Positions 1 to 8,038 of a DNA stretch of 64,000 nucleotides are shown here, one piece after another (the first letter of the stretch is position 1; the number at the start of each line of letters is the position of its first letter). The notes under the pieces are model-generated. The model was not told the origin of the DNA. It saw only the letters and a program-made list of their open reading frames with translations, and did not search any database. A program made the position numbers and the translations under genes. Source of the stretch: a virus; IMG/VR virus record IMGVR_UViG_3300034198_012754, positions 20,998-84,997 of that record. One strand, written 5' to 3'.

Positions 1-2
1 AT

Positions 3-206
3 GTTGATGACATTGCTACTCAACTTCACCGTATGGCATTGGAAGCCAACGATCCTCGCAACGATGGTTGGACGGCAAGTGGTTGCAAAAAAGAAATATA
101 TCAAGTAAAATGCTTGATAGAAGACATTTATCAAAAACTTCCGGTCTTTCAAGGCGAGGAAGAATGGGAAAAGGAAAGAGTAGCTGAACTACTCAAACGC
201 AAATGA
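3..206 (+). CDS. Hypothetical protein, C-terminal fragment
   Basis: An open frame enters from the left edge and stops at TGA (204-206), giving about 67 residues of a protein whose start lies outside the window. The visible part is charged and helical-looking (ends in EEEWEKERVAELLKRK) with no recognisable motif. Its stop overlaps the next ATG (ATGA), the translational-coupling arrangement used throughout this genome, which supports it being a real gene. Function unknown. Confidence 0.6.
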   Translation, partial: VDDIATQLHRMALEANDPRNDGWTASGCKKEIYQVKCLIEDIYQKLPVFQGEEEWEKERVAELLKRK

Positions 207-685
207 TATTCAACAAAGTTAGAGAACTCAAAGAACAAGGCAAGGTAATTGGCATTACATTCAGCCAATTTGATATGTTGCACGCCGGACATATTGCAAT
301 GTTGGCCGAAGCCAAGAATCATTGTGATTACTTGATTGCTGGCCTACAAACGGACGCATCAATTGATCGGCCTGATTCCAAGAACGCACCTATTCAAAGT
401 GTGGTAGAACGACAGATACAATTGGCCGCAGTACGTTATGTAGATGAAATTGTTGTGTACCAAACAGAACAGGATTTGGTTGACTTGTTGTTGATTCTTC
501 CTGTGGATGTGCGTATACTGGGAGTAGAGTATGAAAATCAAAATTACACAGGTAAAAACGAAGGACACATACGTGGTATTCGTCCAATCTTCAATGGTCG
601 TGATCACTCATTCAGTTCCAGCAGTTTGCGTAGGCGTGTAGTAGAAGCAGAAACTTTTCGAAATTCTAAGGAAACAACGCAATGA
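203..685 (+). CDS. Cytidylyltransferase-like nucleotidyltransferase
   Basis: 160 residues, about the length of single-domain TagD/RfaE-type nucleotidyltransferases. The N-terminal strand GITFSQFDMLHAGHIAML contains the family's HxGH nucleotide-binding motif (HAGH, residues 27-30). The C-terminal part has SSSSLRRRV, which fits the second (S/T)SSxxR motif. The family transfers CMP or AMP to a phosphorylated small molecule; the substrate cannot be read from sequence. It starts in an ATGA overlap with the preceding gene and ends in one with the next. It is one of three HxGH nucleotidyltransferases in the window. A role in activating a sugar or polyol phosphate for the glycan genes at 41-55 kb is possible but is inference. 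Confidence 0.8.
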   Translation: MIFNKVRELKEQGKVIGITFSQFDMLHAGHIAMLAEAKNHCDYLIAGLQTDASIDRPDSKNAPIQSVVERQIQLAAVRYVDEIVVYQTEQDLVDLLLILPVDVRILGVEYENQNYTGKNEGHIRGIRPIFNGRDHSFSSSSLRRRVVEAETFRNSKETTQ

Positions 686-852
686 TGCCATTGCCACAAG
701 TAGTAGGACAGTGCGGATGCGGTCGTAGCCCCACAGGCCGGTGCATAGGATGGCACGGATTGACCGAAGAGGGTTATATGGACCGATTAAATTTATGGAT
801 TGCCCAACAGGCACAAACAGACAAGGACAACAATGAAAGAACTCTGGACTGA
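682..852 (+). CDS. Small Cys-rich conserved phage protein
   Basis: 56 residues beginning in an ATGA overlap with the nucleotidyltransferase. The core is QCGCGRSPTGRCIGWHGL, with three closely spaced Cys and a His, a possible metal-binding knuckle. I recall very similar short proteins in T4-like cyanophages next to replication genes, but no function is established that I know of. It runs 20 bases into the clamp loader gene in another frame. A second ATG directly follows the first, so the start could be three bases later. Confidence 0.65.
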   Translation: MMPLPQVVGQCGCGRSPTGRCIGWHGLTEEGYMDRLNLWIAQQAQTDKDNNERTLD

Positions 853-1753
853 AAAATACAGACCTCGAGACATAGATGGTTATGTGTTTAGAGATCAAGC
901 ACAAAAAGATCAAGTAGCTGGCTGGATCAAAGCTGGATCAATACCGCACTTGTTGTTTTCGGGAGCGCCAGGTGTGGGCAAGACTACCTTGGCAAAAATC
1001 TTGATCAATCAGTTGGGTATTGACAGCTACGATGTGTTGGAGATCAATGCATCGCGTGAAAACTCGGTGGACACAATCCGTGACAAGATTACAGGATTTG
1101 TACAAACTATGCCATTTGGCGAATTTAAGGTGGTGTTGTTGGATGAAGCGGACTATATTTCGCCCAACGGGCAAGCGGCGCTACGTGGCGTCATGGAGAC
1201 CTATCACGCCAGTGCTAGGTTTATTCTTACTTGTAATTATCCTAATCGTATCATACCAGCTCTCCACAGCAGGTGTCAAGGTTTTCATATTGAACGTGTA
1301 GACGTCACTGAGTTCACTGCTAGAATGGCCACTGTGTTGGTCACTGAAAGCATTGAATTTGATTTAGATACCTTGGACAGTTATGTTAAAGCAACTTATC
1401 CGGACTTGCGTAAATGCTTGAATATGTGCCAAATGAACAGCCAAGAAGGACGTTTGTCTCCACCCAATGGTGACGAAGGCGGTGCCAAAGATTGGAAACT
1501 GGATGCAGTAAACTTGTTCAAGGCCGGCAAGATTACAGAAGCACGCAAACTGATGTGTGCCAGTGTGCGTCCAGAAGAAATGGAAGATGTATTCCGTTGG
1601 ATGTACGACAACTTAGAACTATGGTCAAAAGCGCCTGAACGTCAGGATCAGGCCATTGTTATTATACGCAATGGCTTGATCAATGTGCCCATGGTAGCAG
1701 ATCAAGAAATTAATTTATCAGCAACATTAATCGAACTTGCAGGACTCAAATGA
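833..1753 (+). CDS. gp44: Sliding-clamp loader ATPase subunit (T4 gp44-like)
   Basis: 306-residue AAA+ ATPase that opens and loads the gp45 clamp onto primer-template DNA. It begins MKELWTEKYRPRDIDGYV, the typical WxEKYRP opening of RFC/gp44 small subunits, followed by Walker A GAPGVGKTT, Walker B LLDEAD and an SRC arginine-finger region (LHSRCQGF). I chose ATG 833 because homologues begin here; a TTG 33 bases upstream would only add an unrelated extension. A gp62-type partner is not evident next door. The clamp itself is at 36.7 kb and the polymerase at 33 kb. Confidence 0.95.
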   Translation: MKELWTEKYRPRDIDGYVFRDQAQKDQVAGWIKAGSIPHLLFSGAPGVGKTTLAKILINQLGIDSYDVLEINASRENSVDTIRDKITGFVQTMPFGEFKVVLLDEADYISPNGQAALRGVMETYHASARFILTCNYPNRIIPALHSRCQGFHIERVDVTEFTARMATVLVTESIEFDLDTLDSYVKATYPDLRKCLNMCQMNSQEGRLSPPNGDEGGAKDWKLDAVNLFKAGKITEARKLMCASVRPEEMEDVFRWMYDNLELWSKAPERQDQAIVIIRNGLINVPMVADQEINLSATLIELAGLK

Positions 1754-2040
1754 GATATTTAATTTTAACTTACTATCGTAAACCTACTGGCCAAATTGAC
1801 GAAGTCATGGCTGTGAGTAAAAATCTTAAACGCCGTGATCTACAAACAGCCAATGTGATCTTGGACTTTAAGGATCAACAAGTGATATTGGCCAGCATGG
1901 GCGATGCACAAGTGCCCAAGGATTGGGACCGAATTGTTGCTTATTATTACCAACACTATGCTCATACCATTGAACGCCTGTTTGAAGAAAATGGACATCC
2001 GTTGAATATCAATGGGGAAGAAATTAACAAAGTCAAATGA
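1750..2040 (+). CDS. Conserved T4-like phage hypothetical protein
   Basis: 96 residues overlapping the clamp loader stop by four bases. It contains MRYLILTYYRKPTGQIDEVM and KDWDRIVAYYYQHYAHTIERL, a small alpha/beta protein of a type I recognise next to gene 44 in cyanophage-like genomes. It does not look like T4 gp62 (the second clamp-loader subunit), although it occupies the position where gp62 is often found. Function unknown; co-expression with replication genes is suggested by the overlap at both ends. Confidence 0.75.
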   Translation: MRYLILTYYRKPTGQIDEVMAVSKNLKRRDLQTANVILDFKDQQVILASMGDAQVPKDWDRIVAYYYQHYAHTIERLFEENGHPLNINGEEINKVK

Positions 2041-2948
2041 TTTTACCCCAAGGGTTTCATATTGAACCTACCAATATCTGCACATTAAAATGTTCTGAGT
2101 GCAGTCGAACAAAATTTTTAAACCAATGGCCAGATCACTGGAAAAATCAATCCCTGGATATTGATGATCTATTAAAATTCTTAGACATTGATCTTGCCCG
2201 AGTTCCAATACTTCTTTGCGGCAACTATGGAGATCCAATCTATCATCCGGAGTTTATTGATTTTGTTGCAAAACTCAAAGAAAAAGGTGCGGTGCTTTGT
2301 ATTGTGACCAACGGAAGTTACAAAAAAGATAGTTGGTGGAAAGAATTATGTAGTTTGTTGTCCGATCAAGATATTGTGCAATTTAGTATTGATGGATCCC
2401 CAGAAAATTTTACTCAATATCGAGTCAACGGAGATTGGGAATCTATCGAAGTAGGTATAAAAGCATGTGTGGAATCGCCATGTCAAACTGAGTGGAAATA
2501 TATACCTTTTGGATACAATGTTGATTCTATGGAAAAAACTCGGTTATTGGCCGAACAAATGAAAGTTGACCGATTTGTTGTGAAACCTAGCAATAGATTT
2601 GACCAAGATACTTTATCACATTTAAAAATTACAGATCCTCAATATCTAAGAAATACATATCAGCCGCAGGCGGACTGGAAAACAGCATCAAGTAAAAATT
2701 TTACAGTTAATCCCGAATGTTACAACAATAAAAGTCATTATATTTCTGCCGGTGGATACTACAGTGGTTGTTGCAGAATAACCGATTATAATTTTTATTA
2801 TAAATCACATTTTGGTAAAAATCGGTCCGACTATAATATAAAAAATACCACTATCACTGAAGTATTGTCCCAGCAGAAGACTATACAATTTTATGATTCC
2901 ATACTTACTGCACCCGAACACGGATGCCAGTTTAATTGTCCCGGTTGA
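2037..2948 (+). CDS. Radical SAM protein
   Basis: 303 residues. The N-terminal motif C15-x3-C19-x2-C22 (ICTLKCSECSR) is the [4Fe-4S]/S-adenosylmethionine site of radical SAM enzymes. GNYGDPIYHP corresponds to the region after the cluster loop. The C-terminal part has further cysteines (SGCCRITDYN and a final GCQFNCPG), suggesting a SPASM/twitch-like auxiliary cluster domain. The substrate is not predictable. The gene is more AT-rich than the preceding replication genes, suggesting separate acquisition. It starts in an ATGA overlap with the upstream gene. Confidence 0.8.
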   Translation: MILPQGFHIEPTNICTLKCSECSRTKFLNQWPDHWKNQSLDIDDLLKFLDIDLARVPILLCGNYGDPIYHPEFIDFVAKLKEKGAVLCIVTNGSYKKDSWWKELCSLLSDQDIVQFSIDGSPENFTQYRVNGDWESIEVGIKACVESPCQTEWKYIPFGYNVDSMEKTRLLAEQMKVDRFVVKPSNRFDQDTLSHLKITDPQYLRNTYQPQADWKTASSKNFTVNPECYNNKSHYISAGGYYSGCCRITDYNFYYKSHFGKNRSDYNIKNTTITEVLSQQKTIQFYDSILTAPEHGCQFNCPG

Positions 2949-2973
2949 CCAGAAACTTCTGATCTGCTATAAT
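2945..2973 (+). promoter_or_regulatory. Sigma70-type promoter for the HAD hydrolase gene
   Basis: TTGACC (2945-2950) and a perfect TATAAT (2968-2973) separated by 17 bases, 31 bases upstream of ATG 3005. The 13 bases TTGACCAGAAACT recur exactly in the promoter of the lipoprotein gene at 46.1 kb. A host-RNA-polymerase (early) promoter is the simplest reading. Confidence 0.8.
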
Positions 2974-3004
2974 AGTAGTATCAAAATAAAACAGCAGGAG
3001 CAAG

Positions 3005-3616
3005 ATGCGTAAAAAATTCAAAAATCTAGATCGACTGATCCTCACAGACTGTGACGGAGTTTGTTTGGATTGGGAATATGCGTTCACTATCTGGATGCAA
3101 GAACACGGATTTACCGAAGTAGAAGGTAGCAAACTCAACTACGATATGAGCATACGCTACAATATTCCCAAAGAACAAGTTCGAAAACTGATCAAAATTT
3201 TCAACGAATCGGCAGCAATTGGATTCTTGCCAGCACAACGTGATGCCATGTTTTACATCAAACGTCTACATGAAGAACTAGGATTCCGTTTTCATGCTAT
3301 CACCAGTTTGAGTTTGGATCCCAATGCTCAAAAGCTACGTGAGATGAACTTGCACAAGTTGTTTGGACCCACTGCGTTTGAACGAATTGTGTGTTTGGAC
3401 ACGGGTGCTCACAAAGATGAAGCCTTGGAAGAATACGAAGGCACTGGTTGCTGGTGGATCGAAGACAAGCCGGAAAATGCCGAAGCTGGATACCACGCAG
3501 GACTGAAATGCCTTCTGATAGAGCACGGTCATAACATGCACTACTACCACGAAGGCATCCAAATTGTCAAAAACTGGAAAGAAATCTACGAATTAATTTC
3601 TTCTCAGTCGGCGTAA
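3005..3616 (+). CDS. HAD-superfamily hydrolase (phosphatase/nucleotidase-like)
   Basis: 203 residues. LILTDCDGVCLDWEYAF near the N-terminus is the HAD motif I (DxDG; nucleophile Asp15, acid Asp17). A later WIEDKPENAEAG fits motif IV with the metal-binding acidic residues. Such proteins hydrolyse phosphomonoesters, often nucleotides; the substrate here is unknown. It has its own near-consensus promoter and an SD (CAGGAG) before ATG. Its 3' end overlaps the convergent phoH stop by 13 bases, so the two transcripts meet here. Confidence 0.85.
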   Translation: MRKKFKNLDRLILTDCDGVCLDWEYAFTIWMQEHGFTEVEGSKLNYDMSIRYNIPKEQVRKLIKIFNESAAIGFLPAQRDAMFYIKRLHEELGFRFHAITSLSLDPNAQKLREMNLHKLFGPTAFERIVCLDTGAHKDEALEEYEGTGCWWIEDKPENAEAGYHAGLKCLLIEHGHNMHYYHEGIQIVKNWKEIYELISSQSA

Positions 3617-4344
3617 AGGTGTAACACAGAATCAATGATTCTATGTCGCTGAATGTCTCGATTGTCTAAATGACACACAGCTATACCCTTTACACCTCCT
3701 TTCTCTAATCGTGAACAAAGGTCCATCAAACCATTGTTGCCGCGATTACGATCGGCCTGTTCTACGTCGCCCGTGATTACTATTTTTGAGCCTTCGCCGA
3801 TACGGGTCATCAGCATTTTTACTTGATTGGGAGTTGCGTTCTGCATCTCGTCAGCAATGATAAAACTATCTTTGAAAGTACGTCCACGCATAAATGCCAA
3901 GGGAGCAATTTCTATAGTTTGTTCTTCCATCATTTCGGCAATATCCTGTTGTCTGTAATACTCACGCAAGATATCTGTCAATGGCCGAACCCATGGATCC
4001 ATCTTGGCATTTAAGTCGCCGGGTAAAAATCCATGCTTTTCATCTTCAACACCCACTGCTGGGCGAGTTAACACAATACGTTTGCAATCGCCTTGTCTAA
4101 AGGCTTTTACTGCGGCCAGCATAGCCAAATATGTTTTTCCTGTTCCTGCTGGCCCGGCTGTGACCACTATAGACTGATCTTCGGATTGCAAAGCCAATAC
4201 CAAACGCTCTTGATTCCTTGTGCGTGGCACGATATCAATGGGCTTTTGCTTTATTGGTTTGACCTGATCAAATCTTATGGTATTTTCTTGGTTTGTCATA
4301 GTGTTGTTACGACGTTGTGCTTTTGCTGCTCTCTGTCTACTCAA
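3604..4344 (-). CDS. phoH: PhoH-like P-loop ATPase
   Basis: 246 residues with Walker A GPAGTGKTY, Walker B FIIADEMQN and a basic N-terminus (RQRAAKAQRR). PhoH-family ATPases are common in T4-like aquatic phages; their biological role is unsettled (RNA metabolism or phosphate stress have been proposed). I place the start at the TTG at 4344 because it has a well-spaced GGAG Shine-Dalgarno; the first ATG, 45 bases later, has none. One of two minus-strand genes in the window. A minus-strand TAAATA core (4405-4400) lies 55 bases upstream and could be its late promoter. Confidence 0.9.
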   Translation of the reverse strand: MSRQRAAKAQRRNNTMTNQENTIRFDQVKPIKQKPIDIVPRTRNQERLVLALQSEDQSIVVTAGPAGTGKTYLAMLAAVKAFRQGDCKRIVLTRPAVGVEDEKHGFLPGDLNAKMDPWVRPLTDILREYYRQQDIAEMMEEQTIEIAPLAFMRGRTFKDSFIIADEMQNATPNQVKMLMTRIGEGSKIVITGDVEQADRNRGNNGLMDLCSRLEKGGVKGIAVCHLDNRDIQRHRIIDSVLHLYAD

Positions 4345-4530
4345 AGTGAACTCCGTTGTAGTTAAGTGTAATCAACTGCAGGGATTACAGTTGATAACAT
4401 ATTTAGGTACTATTTTAAAAAGTTTTATGGGTGTAGATATTGTAAATCTGTGGACTAAGTATTAGACTTGGATGTCAACTAATCCAACTTCTAAAACAGC
4501 TACGGTAATACCAAAACCATAAATAACTAC
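4345..4530. promoter_or_regulatory. Divergent intergenic region between phoH and late gene
   Basis: 186 bases without a convincing gene. It holds an inverted repeat with perfect 8-base arms, ATCAACTG (4371-4378) and CAGTTGAT (4388-4395), and a minus-strand TAAATA core at 4400-4405 toward phoH. At its right edge is a plus-strand TAAATA core at 4520-4525, only five bases before the next ATG. The repeat is positioned like an operator or a 5'-leader hairpin of phoH. Confidence 0.5.
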
Positions 4531-5106
4531 ATGCGCAACAAAACAAAATTTGACCAACCAATATTCAAAGACGGTTCAGACTATTGGCAAGTGGCTGACA
4601 ACATCAAAAATATCTACATGAGTGAGGGCAGTTTGCTTACTTTGTTGGACTACGAGCGTGTGTTGGATGAACTTGATCTATATGCTTTTGCCAACTGGGA
4701 AATTGGTGAGTTGGTAGCGGGGCCAGAGATTTCCAAATATCGTGTGACATGTACATTTTTATGGCCTGAGAAACTGATGCCAGATCCACGTGGTGCTCGT
4801 AGATTGCTACCGTTTGACTGTGATGTAAAATACAAAAAAACCATGATGAAAGTGCCTGTGAAAATTGAAGATCCTTCGGATTACCGTCCGGGCACACACA
4901 AAGCAAAGATCATTGAAAAGAAAGTATGGTTGGTAGAAATAACCATGCCCAAGAGCTTGATGAGCGATATACGCACAGGCTCAGTAGAATTGGAAGATCA
5001 AGACATTAATCTACAGGACCTAGACGATGCCTATGAGCAGGATCTGGACAAACAAGAATATCAAACAGATGACAACAATGCACAACAACCAACCCCCACT
5101 ATTTGA
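4531..5106 (+). CDS. Conserved phage hypothetical protein, probable late gene
   Basis: 191 residues, acidic C-terminus (ELEDQDINLQDLDDAYEQD). No catalytic motif is recognised; the sequence class is familiar from cyanophage-like genomes as an uncharacterised conserved protein. The TAAATA late-promoter core ends five bases before ATG with no Shine-Dalgarno between, so a leaderless or near-leaderless late transcript is possible. The next gene begins inside its last codons, indicating coupled expression. A virion-associated role is inferred from the late promoter only. Confidence 0.75.
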   Translation: MRNKTKFDQPIFKDGSDYWQVADNIKNIYMSEGSLLTLLDYERVLDELDLYAFANWEIGELVAGPEISKYRVTCTFLWPEKLMPDPRGARRLLPFDCDVKYKKTMMKVPVKIEDPSDYRPGTHKAKIIEKKVWLVEITMPKSLMSDIRTGSVELEDQDINLQDLDDAYEQDLDKQEYQTDDNNAQQPTPTI

Positions 5107-5629
5107 AAGCCTAGAATTTAAAGACATGGAAGGCTTGATCAAGCCTACTATTCATGTGGATGAATTCAGTTCAAAAATGGGCGACGATGACGATATCATT
5201 GTGGTGAGTTTTTTCCTACGCAATGCGCAAGCTGCCAAAGATCTGATGCAATGGTTTGAAAAAGGCTACGACTTTGTGCTGGATGCAGATCGATCACCGG
5301 GTGAAATAAAGCCCAACCGCTACTTGGTCTATGTAGAATTACGCAGACGTAGCACAGCCGGTGGCAATGTTGAAACACTGTTGAGTGACCTAAATACTCT
5401 CACAGAGTTTGATGTTGCCGACTGGACCATGCACTACAAAGGCAAGGAAGTTCCATTCTCTCGCGATGAATTTGATGAGTTGGTTCCGTTAACTCCTAGA
5501 GCTTATCGTGAACGATACGAAAAAGACCTTAACGAAATGCGTTCAGTGGCTGGTCTACCCACTAAGCGTATCTACGATCCCGAAGACAAAGCACTTCAAG
5601 CAATTCAAAGCGCTGCTGGTATCCTTTAA
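5069..5629 (+). CDS. Conserved phage hypothetical protein
   Basis: 186 residues if ATG 5069 is used (ATG 5078 is an equally plausible start); the frame upstream overlaps the previous gene and is less likely coding. It contains a compact alpha/beta segment (VVSFFLRNAQAAKDLMQWFEKG) and ends ALQAIQSAAGIL. No known motif. It is encoded directly behind the late gene at 4531, with which it overlaps, so the two are probably expressed and perhaps assembled together. Confidence 0.75.
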   Translation: MTTMHNNQPPLFESLEFKDMEGLIKPTIHVDEFSSKMGDDDDIIVVSFFLRNAQAAKDLMQWFEKGYDFVLDADRSPGEIKPNRYLVYVELRRRSTAGGNVETLLSDLNTLTEFDVADWTMHYKGKEVPFSRDEFDELVPLTPRAYRERYEKDLNEMRSVAGLPTKRIYDPEDKALQAIQSAAGIL

Positions 5630-5650
5630 TTTTCCATAGCGACATAAACT

Positions 5651-5666
5651 AGGTATATAATTACCT
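5651..5666. promoter_or_regulatory. TATAAT within a small palindrome before the SGNH gene
   Basis: AGGTA-TATAAT-TACCT immediately precedes ATG 5667. A perfect -10-like hexamer is framed by 5-base inverted arms and ends five bases before the start codon. No good -35 is visible. It could be a late-type promoter or an operator-like site. Confidence 0.35.
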
Positions 5667-6338
5667 ATGCGATTAAAAAGTTTTGGATGTAGCTTTATTT
5701 TTGGCAGTGAACTAGCCGACGATGGCAGAGATGGTCCATATGCTATGCCTAGTCAATTGACTTGGCCTTCACATTTAGCTCAATATTTAGATAAAGATTA
5801 CCAGTGCTATGCCAGACCAGGCGCTGGAAATTTACAAATACTAGAACAAATTTTAAATCAGGCTGCTGACAACAATAATGTTGATTTGTTTGTTATAGGA
5901 TGGACGTGGATTGATCGTTTTGATTATTATCCTGCCAATCCAATTACGCCTAGCCGAAGCCCGTGGCGCACTATTATGCCAGTTGACACTGATTCTTTAG
6001 CTAAAACATATTATCGTGATTTACATTCTGAGTATCGCGATAAATTTACTTGTTTAAGTTATATTAAATTGACCATTGATACTCTTAATCAAAAAAACAT
6101 TCCGTTTATTATGACCTACATGGACAATTTACTTTTTGATCAACAGTGGCACACTACACCGGCGGTGATAGATTTACAAGAATATGTAAAACCACATATG
6201 ACTACGTTTGAAGGGCTCAGTTTCCTAGATTGGAGTCGTATGCATGGTTATCCAGAAACAGCATCATGGCACCCACTGGAAGCAGCCCATGTTGCTGCTG
6301 GTAATTATATGATTAAACAATACAAAGGAGTATTATGA
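5667..6338 (+). CDS. SGNH/GDSL-like hydrolase
   Basis: 223 residues. Block I GCSFIFGSEL supplies the candidate nucleophile Ser, GAGNLQI fits the oxyanion-hole Asn block, and HPLEAAHVAAG fits the C-terminal catalytic His block of SGNH hydrolases (esterases or deacetylases on lipids or glycans). It is AT-rich relative to neighbours. This is the first of three SGNH-like proteins here (others at 41255 and 58112). The substrate is unknown; glycan O-acyl groups are a reasonable guess given the sugar genes. Its stop overlaps the next ATG. Confidence 0.65.
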   Translation: MRLKSFGCSFIFGSELADDGRDGPYAMPSQLTWPSHLAQYLDKDYQCYARPGAGNLQILEQILNQAADNNNVDLFVIGWTWIDRFDYYPANPITPSRSPWRTIMPVDTDSLAKTYYRDLHSEYRDKFTCLSYIKLTIDTLNQKNIPFIMTYMDNLLFDQQWHTTPAVIDLQEYVKPHMTTFEGLSFLDWSRMHGYPETASWHPLEAAHVAAGNYMIKQYKGVL

Positions 6339-7195
6339 CACAACGTATATTGATAATGGGCTTGCCTGGTTCAGGAAAAACCTATCTAGCAGGCGCATTG
6401 AAGAAGTATCTAGAAGACAATGGTGATTTAGAAAAAATCAACCCTCAACGAATACTAAATTACGAAGGAATTCCAGACTCCAATTTCATGAAGGTAAGAG
6501 TAAATTGGTTCAATGCCGACGATGTTCGTAGAAAATTCAATGATTGGGATTTCTCAAACGAAGGTCGTATTCGTCAAAGTCTACGTATGTTGCAATTTGC
6601 AGTAGAGTGTTCGGGAGAATTTGTGATCTGTGACTTTGTGGCACCCTTGGTTGAAATGCGCAACAACTTCAAAGCAGACTGGACCATATGGATGGACACT
6701 ATTGATGCTGGGCGTTTTGAAGATACCAACAAACTGTTTGTAGAACCAGCTGTCTATGACTTCCGAATTACAGAACAAAATGCAGAAAAATGGGCTGAAT
6801 TTGTGGGCGAGCATATATTAGAAAATCGTCGTAGACCCACCTTTGATTGGCAACAAGAAACTGTACAGATGTTGGGCCGCTGGCAACCTTGGCATGCTGG
6901 TCACAGAGCTTTGTTTGAACGTGCCATTGCCAAGACAGGACAGGTAGTCATACAAATACGTGACTGTCAAGGGTGGCAAGGATCTAACCCATTTGCTATA
7001 GAACAAGTAAAGAGTTACATACGCAGAGATCTAGATCCTATCTATCAAGGACAGTATGAAATACAGGTCGTGCCCAACATTGTGAATATCACTTACGGAC
7101 GTGATGTGGGTTATCGAATAGAACAGGAAGTGTTTGATGAAGCAATACATTCAATCAGTGCTACAAAAATTCGTCAAGAGCTGGGCCTTAAATAA
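6335..7195 (+). CDS. P-loop kinase fused to HxGH nucleotidyltransferase
   Basis: 286 residues with two domains. Residues 1-165 form a P-loop kinase-like domain (Walker A GLPGSGKT, 9-16; similar to adenylylsulfate or small-molecule kinases). Residues 170-286 form a nucleotidyltransferase with GRWQPWHAGHRALF (HAGH about 187-190) and a C-terminal ISATKIR motif. The closest functional theme is NMN adenylyltransferase/NadR, which combines the same activities in the opposite order, so a role in NAD salvage is plausible, especially with NadE at 56.7 kb. Cytidylyl or adenylyl transfer to another kinase product is the alternative. Confidence 0.8.
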   Translation: MTQRILIMGLPGSGKTYLAGALKKYLEDNGDLEKINPQRILNYEGIPDSNFMKVRVNWFNADDVRRKFNDWDFSNEGRIRQSLRMLQFAVECSGEFVICDFVAPLVEMRNNFKADWTIWMDTIDAGRFEDTNKLFVEPAVYDFRITEQNAEKWAEFVGEHILENRRRPTFDWQQETVQMLGRWQPWHAGHRALFERAIAKTGQVVIQIRDCQGWQGSNPFAIEQVKSYIRRDLDPIYQGQYEIQVVPNIVNITYGRDVGYRIEQEVFDEAIHSISATKIRQELGLK

Positions 7196-7397
7196 CGGCG
7201 AGACTGCTGTACGCAGTCTTGTCAAAGCCTACAGTTATCGCTGTTGCGGTACATTGACCACTATTGCCATCAGCTATGCTATCACAGGACATTTCATTAT
7301 GAGCTTAGGCATAGGAGCCACAGAAATGATTGTAAAGCCATTCATTTATTGGTGTCACGAACGTGTGTGGAGTAGAGTTAATTGGGGACGAAACTAA
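7137..7397 (+). CDS. DUF2061-like small membrane protein
   Basis: About 86 residues if ATG 7137 is used, overlapping the previous gene by 59 bases; the conserved part begins at RSLVKAYSYRCCGTL and is the DUF2061 pattern, with a hydrophobic segment (TTIAISYAITGHFIMSLGIG) and WCHERVW near the end. No good start lies close to the conserved part, so the N-terminus is uncertain. A 7-base-arm hairpin (7201-7219) lies at the beginning of the conserved region. Function unknown; inner-membrane location is expected. Confidence 0.6.
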   Translation: MKQYIQSVLQKFVKSWALNNGETAVRSLVKAYSYRCCGTLTTIAISYAITGHFIMSLGIGATEMIVKPFIYWCHERVWSRVNWGRN

Positions 7398-7400
7398 ATA
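7395..7400 (+). promoter_or_regulatory. Late promoter core (TAAATA) of the lysis cassette
   Basis: CTAAATA overlaps the stop of the DUF2061 gene, 20 bases before the endolysin ATG. The leader has room for an SD (AAAGGA). This fits a T4-type late promoter driving lysis genes. Confidence 0.5.
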
Positions 7401-7420
7401 GTAGTAGTTAAAGGACTACT

Positions 7421-8035
7421 ATGGAAATCACCCAACAACAGCTACAATCATGTATTGGTAACAATCCTTACATAGAACAATGGTGTGGAGCATTGAACGC
7501 TATATTACCCGACTACAGCATCGACACTCCGCAACGTGTGTCTGCTTTCATAGCACAATGCGCACACGAATCCGGTAACTTTCGATTCCTAACAGAAAAT
7601 TTAAATTATCGTGCTGTAACCTTACGCAAGTTGTTCAGCAAGTATTTCCCCACAGATGAATTGGCACAACAATATGAAAAGAAACCAGAAAAGATTGCCA
7701 ACAGAATTTATGGTGGCCGCATGGGCAATGGCCCCGAAGAAACAGGAGACGGGTTTAGGTATTGTGGCCGAGGCCTTATCCAGCTTACCGGCCGCAACAA
7801 CTATGAAAGTTTTGCCGACTCCATTGAATCCACTGCAGAGGAAGTAAGCGAGTACCTGGGTACATTTGAAGGTGCTGTACAATCAGCCTGCTGGTTTTGG
7901 GAAACCACCAATCTAAATCAATACGCAGATGCAGACGATATCAGAACAATGACCAAAAAGATCAACGGTGGTTACATTGGTCTTGAAGACAGAATCAAGC
8001 ATTATGAGCACGCCAAGCATGTGTTTGGAGCCTAA
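7421..8035 (+). CDS. Endolysin, glycoside hydrolase family 19
   Basis: 204 residues. AHESGNFRFLTENLNY carries the catalytic Glu of GH19 enzymes; ANRIYGGRMGNG, GDGFRYCGRGLIQLTGRNNY and a late KINGG complete the family signature. GH19 enzymes cleave beta-1,4 glycan bonds; phage versions are peptidoglycan-degrading endolysins. No signal peptide is visible, so it needs a holin to reach the wall. It is first in a lysis cassette followed by spanins and a holin-like protein, behind a TAAATA promoter core. Confidence 0.92.
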   Translation: MEITQQQLQSCIGNNPYIEQWCGALNAILPDYSIDTPQRVSAFIAQCAHESGNFRFLTENLNYRAVTLRKLFSKYFPTDELAQQYEKKPEKIANRIYGGRMGNGPEETGDGFRYCGRGLIQLTGRNNYESFADSIESTAEEVSEYLGTFEGAVQSACWFWETTNLNQYADADDIRTMTKKINGGYIGLEDRIKHYEHAKHVFGA

Positions 8036-8038
8036 CTG

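Noticed and set aside
1750-2040. Possible T4 gp62 (second clamp-loader subunit) from its position after gp44
   Set aside because: The sequence matches a different conserved hypothetical family type and shows none of the gp62 features I know, so it is listed as unknown.
7201-7219. Hairpin AGACTGC/GCAGTCT after the kinase-nucleotidyltransferase gene as a terminator
   Set aside because: No T tract follows and it lies within the DUF2061 coding region.
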